NCBI GenBank assembly: GCA_001464385.1
Contig: LNFB01000345.1
Location: 1 to 64,000, forward strand
Direction: 5' to 3'
Length of the DNA stretch: 64,000 bases
Source: Deltaproteobacteria bacterium Ga0077550
Lineage (GTDB): Bacteria; Myxococcota_A; Polyangia; Nannocystales; Nannocystaceae
Both the position numbers and the translations under genes were made by a program. The notes under the pieces are model-generated. The model searched no databases and was not told the DNA's origin. It saw only the letters and a program-made list of their open reading frames with translations. This document shows, one piece after another, positions 16,262 to 24,678 of this stretch. Position 1 is the stretch's first letter; every line of letters starts with the position of its first letter.

Positions 16262-17959
16262 ATGACACGCAGGGCGTTCAAGATGGTGTTCGGGCTCGCG
16301 GCCGGCTGCGGCGGCACGACCGGTGGCACCGCCACCGACGATGGGGCCGAGGCCTCGATCACACTGACCGCGGGCGAGACCGGCGGCTCGACCCAGGACA
16401 CGCTGCCCGATCCGACCGCGACGTCGGCGAGCGGCACCGCGGCCGAGGGCGACACCACCGCGGTCGCGGACGACACCGGCGTGCCCAAGTTCGACGTCGG
16501 CGATCCGGCCGACATGGGCACGCAACGCCCGATCGATCTGTGCCACGTCAACGACGAGATGGACGCGGTCGGCGATTGCGAGATGAGCGCCCCGGCCGAC
16601 AGCTTCGAGCCCGAGATCCAGTGGACCTTCGGCGCCAACGAGATGAGCTGGGTGACGCCGCTGGTCGCCAACTTCACCGACGACAACGGCGACGGCGAGA
16701 TCAACCTGTGCGACATCCCCGACGTCGTGCTCCTGGCCAACACCAGCATCAGCTACAGCACGGCGTGCAATGTCCACATCCTCGACGGCGCGACCGGCGT
16801 CGAGCACTTCGCGATCCCGCCGACCGAGATGGTGTCGTGCACCGGGACCCCGGCGATCGGCGACATCGACAACGATGGCCTGCCCGAGATCGTCGCCGAG
16901 TACATCGACGGTGGCGTGTTCCGCATCAAGGTGTTCGAGCACGACGGCACGGTGAAGTGGGCCAACCACACGGACGGCGGTACCGCCAACCAGTTCTTCC
17001 GCGAGTCGGGGGCCATCGCGCTGCACGATCTCGACGCCGACGGCGACGTCGAGATCGTGTTCAACCACGAGGTCTACGACCACGACGGCAACCTGCTGTG
17101 GGAGCACGTCAACCCCAACCCCGGCGAGCTCGAGTGCACGACGGCGGCGGATCTCGACGGGGACGGCACGCTCGAGGTCGTGACCGGCCACTCGGCGTAC
17201 TACGCCGACGGCACCGTCTACTTCGACAACTATCCGACCATCACGTCGCAGTCGATCCCGCAGATCGGTGACCTCGACGACGACCCGCAGCCGGAGATCT
17301 TCATCACCTCCGGCCAGGGCCTGTGGATGGTCGAGCACGACGGCGACATCGCGTACGGCCCGGTGACGCCGACGGGGATCCCGGCCTCGGCCTACCTGGT
17401 GTGGCAGCGGCCCGGCACGATCCACGACTTCGACGGCGACAACGTGTCCGACTGGGCGAGCTCGTCGCAGAGCGCCTACGCGGTGTACCAGGGGCCCGAC
17501 GCGGCCGACGTCCTGTGGCAGGTGATGATCGCGGATTTCTCGGGGGCGGCCGGTGGCACCGCGTTCGACTTCCTCGGCGACGGCGTGGCCGAGGCGATGT
17601 ACGCCGACGAGCAGAACTTCCGCATCTACGACGGCCTGACCGGCGCGGTGCAGCTCACGATTCCCCGGCAGAGCCCGACGATCAGCGAGTACCCGATCGT
17701 CGCCGACATCGACAACGACGGCTCGGCCGAGATCCTCGTGGTGTCGACGGGCGGCGAGCCGGCGCTGCAGGCGATCCGCGACGCGCAGGACCGGTGGATC
17801 CAGGCCCGGCGGATCTGGAATCAGCACGCGTACTACGTGACCAACGTGCGCGAGGACTCGACGATCCCGCAGCACGTGACGCCCAACTGGCAGACGCTGA
17901 ACACGTTCCGCACCAACGCGCAGATCGAGGGTGGCGGGCTGTGCAAGCCCGCTGGGTGA
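16262..17959 (+). CDS. FG-GAP/VCBS-repeat lipoprotein
   Basis: 565 residues. The short signal MTRRAFKMVFGLAAGC carries a lipobox, followed by a Thr/Asp/Gly linker to about residue 75. The rest is a beta-propeller of FG-GAP-like blades with DxDxDG-type calcium loops: NFTDDNGDGEIN, DIDNDGLPEIV, DLDADGDVEIV, DLDGDGTLEVV, DLDDDPQPEIF and DIDNDGSAEIL. Such integrin-like propellers in bacteria are exported and bind calcium and unknown ligands. The C-terminus WNQHAYYVTNVREDSTIPQ is a recurrent ending in myxobacterial FG-GAP proteins, by memory. The ATG is preceded by a GGGGGGG run. The next gene begins 7 bases after the stop. Confidence 0.9.
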   Translation: MTRRAFKMVFGLAAGCGGTTGGTATDDGAEASITLTAGETGGSTQDTLPDPTATSASGTAAEGDTTAVADDTGVPKFDVGDPADMGTQRPIDLCHVNDEMDAVGDCEMSAPADSFEPEIQWTFGANEMSWVTPLVANFTDDNGDGEINLCDIPDVVLLANTSISYSTACNVHILDGATGVEHFAIPPTEMVSCTGTPAIGDIDNDGLPEIVAEYIDGGVFRIKVFEHDGTVKWANHTDGGTANQFFRESGAIALHDLDADGDVEIVFNHEVYDHDGNLLWEHVNPNPGELECTTAADLDGDGTLEVVTGHSAYYADGTVYFDNYPTITSQSIPQIGDLDDDPQPEIFITSGQGLWMVEHDGDIAYGPVTPTGIPASAYLVWQRPGTIHDFDGDNVSDWASSSQSAYAVYQGPDAADVLWQVMIADFSGAAGGTAFDFLGDGVAEAMYADEQNFRIYDGLTGAVQLTIPRQSPTISEYPIVADIDNDGSAEILVVSTGGEPALQAIRDAQDRWIQARRIWNQHAYYVTNVREDSTIPQHVTPNWQTLNTFRTNAQIEGGGLCKPAG

Positions 17960-17966
17960 GGGCGCC

Positions 17967-19241
17967 ATGGCCACGCCGCCCAAGCCCGCGGGTAGACCCG
18001 GCCGCCGCCCCCTCGACGAGCTCCGCGGCGCGACGCGGCTCGCGGTCGAGGCCACGCGCGGCGTCACCGATCTCGTCGAGGCGATGCAGCAGGGCATCAC
18101 GGGTGGCACGCCCGTCGTCGGCGGACCGCTCGCCGCGGTCACGCGACTGCTGAACAAGCCGATCTTCGGCAGCATCCGCGGGGTCACTGGGCTCGTGGGC
18201 GCGGGCATCGACGCCGCTCTCGCGCCGCTGTCGCGCCTGCTCGCGCCGACGCAGGCCGAAGCGTCCGACGAGCTCGCGGCGCTGCTCGCCGCGGTCAACG
18301 GCGTGCTCGGCGACTACCTCGAACAGACGGGGAACCCCCTGGCGATCCCCCTGCGGCTGCGCCATGGCGGTCGCGTGCTCGAGCCCGATCGCGAGGCGCT
18401 GGTCCGGGACGTGCCGACCGCGACCGGCAAGATCGTGGTGCTCGTCCACGGCTCGTGCATGAACGATCGTCAGTGGCTGCGCCGCGGTCACGATCACGGC
18501 GCCGCGCTGGCCCGGGACCTCGGCTTCACGCCGGTGTACCTGCACTACAACTCCGGGCTGCATGTGTCGACCAACGGTCGCGCCTTCGCGGAGGCGCTCG
18601 CGGCGTTGCTCGCGGCGTGGCCCTGCGCGATCGAGCGGCTCGTGATCCTCGGCCACAGCATGGGCGGGCTCGTGGCCCGCAGCGCGTGTCTGGTCGCCGA
18701 GGCCGAGGGTCATGCGTGGCGTCGCCAGCTCGACGCGCTGGTGGGTCTGGGCACGCCGCACCACGGCGCGCCGCTCGAGCGCGGCGGCAGCTGGATCGAC
18801 CTGCTGCTGGGCGCGACCCGCTACAGCGCTCCGCTCGCGCGCCTCGGCAAGATCCGCAGCGCCGGCGTCACCGACCTGCGCTTCGGCTACGTGCACGACG
18901 AGCACTGGGAGGGTCGCGATCGCTTCGCGCACGGCGTCGATCTCCGCGGCGCGATGACGCTGCCCGAGGGCGTGCGCTGCTACGCCATCGCGGCGACGCG
19001 CGGGACGACCCCGGGCGATCGCCTGCCCGGCGACGGGCTGGTGCCGGTGGACAGCGCGCTGGGTCGCCACGCCGATCCGGCCCGCGCGCTCGACTTCCCC
19101 GAGGCGCACCAGTGGATCGGGTACGGGATGGATCACCTGGATCTGCTCGATCGCGCCGAGGTCTACGCGACGATCCGCGGCTGGCTGGCCCCGCCAGAAG
19201 ACCTGTCACAACCGCCGGCTCGCGACTCCAACAGCCCATGA
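17967..19241 (+). CDS. Alpha/beta-hydrolase, lipase/esterase (PGAP1-like)
   Basis: 424 residues, no signal. After a 150-residue helical Ala-rich N-terminal part (RGATRLAVEATRGVTDLVEAM, a possible amphipathic or membrane-associated segment), the hydrolase core begins with VLVHGSCMNDRQW (oxyanion HG). The nucleophile elbow is GHSMGGLVARS at about residue 230; GLGTPHHGAPLERGG is the usual lipase strand after it. The catalytic Asp is probably in GDGLVPVDSALG and the His in DHLDLLDR near the C-terminus. This is the set expected of triacylglycerol lipase/PGAP1-type esterases. GGGTGAGGG lies just before the ATG. The stop overlaps the next start by four bases (ATGA), so the small lipoprotein that follows is coupled to it. 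Confidence 0.88.
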   Translation: MATPPKPAGRPGRRPLDELRGATRLAVEATRGVTDLVEAMQQGITGGTPVVGGPLAAVTRLLNKPIFGSIRGVTGLVGAGIDAALAPLSRLLAPTQAEASDELAALLAAVNGVLGDYLEQTGNPLAIPLRLRHGGRVLEPDREALVRDVPTATGKIVVLVHGSCMNDRQWLRRGHDHGAALARDLGFTPVYLHYNSGLHVSTNGRAFAEALAALLAAWPCAIERLVILGHSMGGLVARSACLVAEAEGHAWRRQLDALVGLGTPHHGAPLERGGSWIDLLLGATRYSAPLARLGKIRSAGVTDLRFGYVHDEHWEGRDRFAHGVDLRGAMTLPEGVRCYAIAATRGTTPGDRLPGDGLVPVDSALGRHADPARALDFPEAHQWIGYGMDHLDLLDRAEVYATIRGWLAPPEDLSQPPARDSNSP

Positions 19242-19516
19242 AGCGCCTCGCGTTCCTCCTCCTCGCCGCGACCCTCCCCTCCCTCGCCTGTGACTCGGGC
19301 GGCGGCGAATACGTGAAGAAGATGGAGGAGTTCGCCGACAAGGCCTGCGCGTGCAAGGACGCCGCCTGTGCCACCAAGGTCGCCCAGGAGCAGGCCGACT
19401 GGCTCGGCAAGAACACCCAGCTCGCCGCGAAGCTCGACGCGAAGGACGCCGAGAAGATCGGCGCGGCGACGACGAAGATGACCGACTGCGTCACGAAGGT
19501 CGCCACGGGCGGGTGA
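19238..19516 (+). CDS. Small Lys/Cys lipoprotein
   Basis: 92 residues. The signal MKRLAFLLLAATLPSLAC ends in a lipobox with Asp at +2. The mature part is a single charged helix-rich domain with paired cysteines (CACKDAACATK and a later C), dense in Ala, Lys and Asp. It overlaps the lipase stop by four bases and is therefore likely translated with it, perhaps as an envelope accessory. It matches in size and style the 92-residue lipoprotein at 61315-61593, although the Cys patterns differ. I do not recognise a named family. Confidence 0.75.
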   Translation: MKRLAFLLLAATLPSLACDSGGGEYVKKMEEFADKACACKDAACATKVAQEQADWLGKNTQLAAKLDAKDAEKIGAATTKMTDCVTKVATGG

Positions 19517-19569
19517 TCGCGGGCGGGGAAGGGCGCGCGCACGCGGGCCCTGGTAGATCTTCCGGCCAC

Positions 19570-20172
19570 ATGACCACGCCCTCCGCCGCCCTCGATCCCC
19601 ACGCCGCGCAGGTGCTCGACTACTGGTTCGGACCGCCCGACGGCCCCGAGGCCGGCACGATGCGGAAGATCTGGTTCGCAGGCGGCGAGGCGGTCGACGA
19701 CGCGGTGCGCGAGCGCTTCGCCGCGCTGCACGAGCGCGCCGTCGCAGGGGAGCTCGACGCGTGGAAGCACGACGCGCTCGGCTGCCTCGCGCTGGTGATC
19801 GTGCTCGATCAGTTCTCGCGCAACCTCTACCGCGGCACCGCGCGGGCGTTCGCGGCGGATCCCCAGGCGCTCGCGCTGGCGACATGGGCGCTCGCGCAGG
19901 GCTTCGATCGCGTGGTCAGCCCGATGCAGCGGTGGTTCTTCTACCTGCCGTTCGAGCACGCCGAGGACCTCGCGCACCAGCAGCGCTGCCTGGCGCTCTT
20001 CGAGCAGCTCCCGCCCGAGGGACAGCGCGAGATCGCCGTCGACTACGCGCGCAAGCACCTCGAGATCATCGAGCGCTTCGGACGATTCCCCCACCGCAAC
20101 GACATGCTCGGTCGGCCGAGCACCGCCGAGGAGGCGCAGTGGCTCGCCGACGGCGGCACGCGCTTCGGATGA
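19570..20172 (+). CDS. DUF924 family protein
   Basis: 200 residues, cytoplasmic and all-helical. Characteristic family motifs are present: VLDYWFG near the N-terminus, IWF, the highly conserved VLDQFSRNLYRGTARAFA around residue 80, FFYLPFEHAEDLAHQ near residue 140, and a terminal FGRFPHRND. The family is widespread in bacteria and fungi and has a TPR-like helical fold; its biochemical role is not established. Length is normal. The ATG follows TAGATC by 10 bases. It sits between the lipase/lipoprotein pair and a phosphatase on the same strand, without overlap. Confidence 0.92.
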   Translation: MTTPSAALDPHAAQVLDYWFGPPDGPEAGTMRKIWFAGGEAVDDAVRERFAALHERAVAGELDAWKHDALGCLALVIVLDQFSRNLYRGTARAFAADPQALALATWALAQGFDRVVSPMQRWFFYLPFEHAEDLAHQQRCLALFEQLPPEGQREIAVDYARKHLEIIERFGRFPHRNDMLGRPSTAEEAQWLADGGTRFG

Positions 20173-20204
20173 TCCCTCGCGCGGAGGCCCGCGTCGTCCC
20201 GTGC

Positions 20205-20210
20205 TAGCGT
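20205..20210 (+). promoter_or_regulatory. Candidate -10 box, short-leader promoter
   Basis: TAGCGT, 6 bases before the GTG at 20217. Confidence 0.4.
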
Positions 20211-20216
20211 GCGGCC

Positions 20217-20810
20217 GTGACCGCGCGGTGGCTCCCGATCCTCCTCTGCACCCTCGTCGCGTGTGGCCCGACGCCCGCGCCGAGCGTCCCGCCGACGACG
20301 GCGCCCGCGGTCGTCCCCGCGACCGCAGCCACGATCGCACCGGCGAGCACGCCGAGCGCCGACGCGCCGCCGCGGATCGTCGTGCTCGTGCGCCACGGCG
20401 AGAAGCAGAGCGAAGCGCGGGACGCCGCGCTCTCGCCCGCCGGGGTCACCCGCGCCGCGTGCCTCGCCGACGCCCTCGCCGAGCTCGGCGTCACCCACGT
20501 GTTCACCACCGAGTTCGCGCGCACCCGCGACACCGCGGCCCCGCTCGCGGCGCGCCTCGGCCTCACTCCGGAGGTCGTGCCCGCGGCCGAGAAGGACGCG
20601 TGGCTCGAGCGGCTGAACGCGCTGCCGCCCGGCGCGATCGCCCTGGTCGCCGGCCACTCGAACACCGTGCCCGAGCTGGTCGCGGCGCTCGGCGCCGGCG
20701 AGGTCGCGATCGCCGGCGACACCTACGACAAGCTGTTCGCCGTGGTGCTGCCGGAGCACGGCGCACCGACGCTGCTGCGGCTGCACTACTGCCCGGCGCC
20801 GAAGGCCTGA
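20217..20810 (+). CDS. Histidine-phosphatase (phosphoglycerate-mutase-like) lipoprotein
   Basis: 197 residues starting at GTG. The signal TARWLPILLCTLVAC carries a lipobox, then a Pro/Ala/Thr linker of 35 residues. The catalytic domain begins with VVLVRHGEKQ (the RHG motif whose His is phosphorylated) near residue 60, continues with LSPAGVTRAACLADALAELG and FTTEFARTRDTAAPLAARLG (the second Arg), and ends with VAGHSNTVPELVAALG, the second catalytic His. This is a small SixA/PhoE-like member. Lipid-anchored histidine phosphatases are found in several Gram-negatives and presumably act on periplasmic phosphoesters. TAGCGT 6 bases before the GTG supports the start. The stop is 10 bases from the stop of the convergent gene. 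Confidence 0.9.
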   Translation: MTARWLPILLCTLVACGPTPAPSVPPTTAPAVVPATAATIAPASTPSADAPPRIVVLVRHGEKQSEARDAALSPAGVTRAACLADALAELGVTHVFTTEFARTRDTAAPLAARLGLTPEVVPAAEKDAWLERLNALPPGAIALVAGHSNTVPELVAALGAGEVAIAGDTYDKLFAVVLPEHGAPTLLRLHYCPAPKA

Positions 20811-20820
20811 CGCGCAGGGT

Positions 20821-22281
20821 TCACCGCGGGCGGTACTTGCGGACGAGCGCGTTGGTCTGTTGCCCCAGCACCGTCTCGGAGCCGACCGCGATCACATCGC
20901 CGACGCCGTCGACCGCCACCGCGTCGAACTGATCCTTCAGGCTCGCGTCCTCGTTGTCGTACGAGTCGCCCCACCACGGGGTGCCGTCGGCCCGGTACGC
21001 GCGCACGAGCGCGTTGTTCTGCTGGTCGGGCACGCCGTGCGATCCGACCGCCACGACCTCGTCGTCGGGTCCGACCGCGACACCGAGACCCGCGCCGTCG
21101 TGGTTGCCCGGCGTCACGATCGTCGCGGTCCACAGCTCACCCCAATGCGCGTCCTGGATCTGCACGAGGATCTCGGCGCTGTCGTCGGGGCTGTCCACGC
21201 CGACCAGCGCGACGCTGCCGTCCGAGCGCATCGCGAGGTCGTCGGGCAGCCAGCCGCCGTCGAGCGACCACTGCAACGCGCCGCCGTCGTCGAAGATCAT
21301 GGTCTGGGCCGTGCGCTCCGCGTCGAACGCCGCGAGCATCGCCCACCCCTCTGGGACCTCGAGGATCGCCCGCGCCGTGTCGCGCTCGCCGGGGCCGCCT
21401 TGGACGGTGTTCGTCCAGATCGGCGGCCCGCCGTCGGCGTCGAACGCCCCGAGCCACACGTCGGAATCGCCGGGGCCGACGCGCATGGTCGCGGCGATCC
21501 GCATCACGCCGGCCGCATCGATGGCGATCGCCTCCGCGGTGTCGACGTCGTCGAACTCGCCGGGTCCCGAGCCCGGACCGTCGAGCACGTACGCGGACAG
21601 CACCGCCACCGTCGCCGGATCGATCTGCAGCACGAGGAGATCGTCGCCGGTCGTCGGCGACTCGGTCGACCCGACGACCACCAGCCGACCGTCGGGCGTC
21701 CATGCGAGCGCGTGTCCGGCGTCGGCGAGCCCGAGGCCGGCGTCCCAGGAGAGGCTCGCGCCGAGCGTGCCGTCCTGCAGGTACTGCTGCAGCCACACGT
21801 CGTCGTGCGTGCCGATGTTGCGTGTCGTCCCCAGCACCCACACCGAGTCGTCGGGCCCGAGCACCACGTCCGCCGCGCGATCGAACGACGACGCGGTGCC
21901 GTCGTGCGTCGCCGTCCACAGCACGTCGCGGGTGACGGTGCACTGCGCCGAGCAGCTGTCGCCGTCCTCGTGGTTGCCGTCGTCACACTCCTCTTTGCCA
22001 TCGGGTTTGCCATCGGGGCCGCCGCCACCATCGATCTCGCCGTTGCCACAGTCGGGATCGACCGGCGCACCGGTGGTCGAGGGATCGACACCCGTATCGC
22101 TGGGATCGGTCGACGCGATCGTGGGATCGGGATCCGCCGAGGGATTCGGCGGCACCCCGTCACCGCCCGACGTGCTCACCGTGCCGTCCGCCGCCGCGCT
22201 GCTGTCACCGCCGTCGTCGACGGGCACGACGGGTCCACACGCTGCGGCGGCCACCGCGATCATCCCGAAGCGACGCACCAT
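20821..22281 (-). CDS. Lipoprotein with Myxococcus Cys-repeat and propeller
   Basis: 486 residues. The signal VRRFGMIAVAAAAC carries a lipobox. A Ser/Asp/Thr linker is followed by CGNGEIDGGG...ECDDGNHEDGDSCSAQC at about residues 77-115, the DUF4215/myxococcus-cysteine-repeat module. The remaining 370 residues are a propeller of about six blades with the repeating theme DDSVWVLGTTRN / DGRLVVVGSTES / DDEVVAVGSHGV / VGDVIAVGSETV. The last strand, NALVRKYRPR, closely matches the end of the paralogue at 50124-51614 (DIWVRKYTP). Likely a surface-exposed lipoprotein. TAGACT stands 6 bases before the ATG. Confidence 0.88.
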   Translation of the reverse strand: MVRRFGMIAVAAAACGPVVPVDDGGDSSAAADGTVSTSGGDGVPPNPSADPDPTIASTDPSDTGVDPSTTGAPVDPDCGNGEIDGGGGPDGKPDGKEECDDGNHEDGDSCSAQCTVTRDVLWTATHDGTASSFDRAADVVLGPDDSVWVLGTTRNIGTHDDVWLQQYLQDGTLGASLSWDAGLGLADAGHALAWTPDGRLVVVGSTESPTTGDDLLVLQIDPATVAVLSAYVLDGPGSGPGEFDDVDTAEAIAIDAAGVMRIAATMRVGPGDSDVWLGAFDADGGPPIWTNTVQGGPGERDTARAILEVPEGWAMLAAFDAERTAQTMIFDDGGALQWSLDGGWLPDDLAMRSDGSVALVGVDSPDDSAEILVQIQDAHWGELWTATIVTPGNHDGAGLGVAVGPDDEVVAVGSHGVPDQQNNALVRAYRADGTPWWGDSYDNEDASLKDQFDAVAVDGVGDVIAVGSETVLGQQTNALVRKYRPR

Positions 22282-22287
22282 GGCGAG

Positions 22288-22293
22288 AGTCTA
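22288..22293 (-). promoter_or_regulatory. Candidate -10 box, short-leader promoter
   Basis: TAGACT on the minus strand, 6 bases before the ATG at 22281. The remaining intergenic DNA up to the RtcB gene at 22469 shows no recognisable element. Confidence 0.4.
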
Positions 22294-22468
22294 CCCCAGC
22301 GAAGAATCCGCTTGCGGCTCGCCGCGATCGTGTCATCTTGCCCGGCTGCGTGAGGGGAGTGGCTGCTGCCCTCGCGCGAAGAAGGTCCGACCGGGCGCCC
22401 AGGTGCGCTCCGGCGTCGTCGAGTTTCTTTGTCCGCGCCGCGTTCGCGCGCGCCCGAATCGAGCAGCC

Positions 22469-23890
22469 ATGTCCACGCACCATCGCGCCCGCGTCTTCGC
22501 GGCGCTGGCCCGCCAGGGCCTCCACATCACCACCACCGCGCACGGCGTCCGCCTGCGGCGCGACGGCCACGGCGACGCGCCCGACGCCGAGATCCTGCTG
22601 CCGCCCGAGTTCGCCCTCGAGGCGAAGGCCCTCGCGCAGCTCGCCGATTTCGCCGGGGTCCACCACCCCGCGGGCGGTCGCGTCTGCCGGGTCTGCGCCA
22701 CGCCGGACTTCCACGCCGGTCATCTCGTGCCCGTGGGTGCCGTCGTCGCGACGACCTGCGATCTCGTCGTACCGCAGGCGATCGGCACCGACATCAACTG
22801 CGGCATGCGCCTGCACGTCACCGACCTCGGCCTCGACGACTTCCTCGCCCACAAGGACGCGCTCGTCGACGCGCTGCGCGGCGACATCCTGCTCGGCACC
22901 CGCGACGTGCCGATGACACCCGCGGCGATGGCCGCGATGTTCGAGCGCGGCTGCATCGGCTGGGTCGAGGCCCAGGAGCACGCCCGCGGCGGCTGCATGG
23001 ACCACAGCGATCTGTCGCAGCTGTGGCGCGAGCTCGGGCACATCTACGAGTACGGCAGCCTCGTCGGCGCGAAGGCCGAGGCCCCCGCGTCGCTGGTCGA
23101 TCCGGCGCGGAGCTGGCTGCGCGACCCCGGCCTCGCGACGCTGGGCGGCGGCAATCACTTCCTCGAGTTCCAGGTCGTCGAGGAGATCCTCGATCCCGCG
23201 CAGGCGTTCGCGTGGGGCGTGCGCCGCGGCCAGATCGCGATGATGATCCACACCGGCTCGCGCGGCGTCGGGCAGCACGTCGGCACGCGGTGGATCGATC
23301 GCGCGCGGCGACGGTGGCCGGCCGGCGTGCCCCACCCCGACGGGGGGATCTTCGCGCTCTTCGGCCCCGACGCGGCCGAGTACCTGCAGGCGGTGCACAC
23401 CGCGGCGAACTACGCCTTCGTCAACCGGCTGCTGCTCGCCGAGCTGGTGCGTCGGCGCCTGCGCGAGCGCTTCGGCGCGGACCTCGAGGCGCCGCTGGTC
23501 TTCGACGTGCCGCACAACATCGTGCTGCGCGAGGGCGATCACTACGTGCATCGCAAGGGCGCGACGCCGGCCCACCGCGATCAACCGGTGCTCATCCCCG
23601 GATCGATGGGCACCAGCTCGCACCTCGCCCGCGGCCTCGGCAACCCCGCGTGGCTCAGCTCCGCGTCGCACGGCGCCGGTCGTGCCCTGCGCCGCTTCGA
23701 CATGACCCACCACGATCCCGCCGCGCTCGGCCTCGCCGACGTCGAGTGCATCGCCCTGCGCCCCGAGCGACTCGTCGAGGAGGCGCCCGCGGCCTACAAG
23801 CCCATCGGCCCCGTGGTCGACATCCAAGTCGACGCGGGCGTGGTCGCCAAGGTCGCGCGCATGCGACCGCTGCTGACGTTCAAGGGGTGA
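22469..23890 (+). CDS. rtcB: RNA-splicing ligase RtcB family
   Basis: 473 residues, cytoplasmic. RtcB joins RNA 2',3'-cyclic-phosphate or 3'-phosphate ends to 5'-OH ends using GTP and Mn2+. The metal and guanylylation residues are visible: GTDINCG (D108, C111), GGGNHFLEFQ (H230), HTGSRGVGQ (H261), VPHNIVLRE (H349) and SASHGAGRALRR (H401, the expected GMP-linked His), plus VHRKGATPA and PGSMGTSS. The spacing from H349 to H401 is closer to that of E. coli RtcB than to the archaeal form. No archease, RtcA or RtcR gene is adjacent. The ATG is the first that fits the conserved N-terminus. Residues 150-215 form an insertion-like helical segment. RNA repair or stress response is the likely role. Confidence 0.93.
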   Translation: MSTHHRARVFAALARQGLHITTTAHGVRLRRDGHGDAPDAEILLPPEFALEAKALAQLADFAGVHHPAGGRVCRVCATPDFHAGHLVPVGAVVATTCDLVVPQAIGTDINCGMRLHVTDLGLDDFLAHKDALVDALRGDILLGTRDVPMTPAAMAAMFERGCIGWVEAQEHARGGCMDHSDLSQLWRELGHIYEYGSLVGAKAEAPASLVDPARSWLRDPGLATLGGGNHFLEFQVVEEILDPAQAFAWGVRRGQIAMMIHTGSRGVGQHVGTRWIDRARRRWPAGVPHPDGGIFALFGPDAAEYLQAVHTAANYAFVNRLLLAELVRRRLRERFGADLEAPLVFDVPHNIVLREGDHYVHRKGATPAHRDQPVLIPGSMGTSSHLARGLGNPAWLSSASHGAGRALRRFDMTHHDPAALGLADVECIALRPERLVEEAPAAYKPIGPVVDIQVDAGVVAKVARMRPLLTFKG

Positions 23891-23924
23891 CGGCGGCCGA
23901 CGGTCGGTGGCGCAAAGTGACTCG

Positions 23925-24608
23925 ATGGGCTTCCCCGCGCCATTGACACCGACGACGCGAGCCTCGACGCTCGACCGCGAACCCGTGCCACATCCCCATC
24001 GAACCCCGACTTCGATCGCGCGCCTGATCGTCGTGATGCTCGCCGCCGCGTGGCTCGGGTGTACGACGCCGTCCGGGGACGACGACGACACGGGGCTCGC
24101 CCCCGGCGAGGTCGGGTTCTGCTGGAAGCAGTGCGAGACGCCCGACGACTGCTGCGATCTGTTCACCGGCTCCGGGTACATGCAGTGCCGCAACGGCAAC
24201 ACGCCCACGTTCGGATTCCTGTGCAACGCCGGCGTCTGCGAGTTCGACGGCTGCAGCTCCGACGACGAGTGTCAGACCGTCCTGCAGAACCCGGCGATGG
24301 TGTGCCACGATCTCGACGGCAAGGGCCTCTGCATCGAGCCGTGCAGCGTCGCGACCGATTGCGGCACCGCCGACGACGTGTGCGAGCCGCTCGTCGACGG
24401 TGCCCTGGCCTGCAGCCCTCCGCCGTGCCAGGGCGACGCGGACTGCCCCAACGACACCTTCGACTGCGTCGAGGGCGAGTGCATCTTCACCGAGTGCAAG
24501 GACGACGCCGACTGCGCGCGCGGTGGCACGTGCGAGCAGGGATCGTGCCGGTGCACCGCGTCCGACGAGTGCAACGATTCCCTGGATTGTGTGCCCGTCT
24601 CGACCTGA
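23925..24608 (+). CDS. Cys-rich lipoprotein
   Basis: 227 residues from the ATG at 23925; GTG codons at 23907 and 23985 are alternatives, and the last gives a more usual signal length. The lipobox is AAWLGC after IARLIVVMLAA. The mature protein contains about 28 cysteines in repeated CxxDxxC units (CETPDDCC, CSSDDECQ, CSVATDCG, CQGDADCP, CKDDADCA, CTASDECN), reminiscent of EGF-like or myxobacterial Cys modules arranged in tandem. No linker of Thr/Ser is present, only a short Asp tract. Likely a disulphide-rich surface protein. It follows RtcB by 34 bases but the two seem unrelated in function. Confidence 0.8.
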   Translation: MGFPAPLTPTTRASTLDREPVPHPHRTPTSIARLIVVMLAAAWLGCTTPSGDDDDTGLAPGEVGFCWKQCETPDDCCDLFTGSGYMQCRNGNTPTFGFLCNAGVCEFDGCSSDDECQTVLQNPAMVCHDLDGKGLCIEPCSVATDCGTADDVCEPLVDGALACSPPPCQGDADCPNDTFDCVEGECIFTECKDDADCARGGTCEQGSCRCTASDECNDSLDCVPVST

Positions 24609-24678
24609 GGGCGGCGATCCTCCTCGCCGCCGCGCTCCCCCGGGAACCTCGCTCGATTCCCGTTGTCCGGCATCTCCG

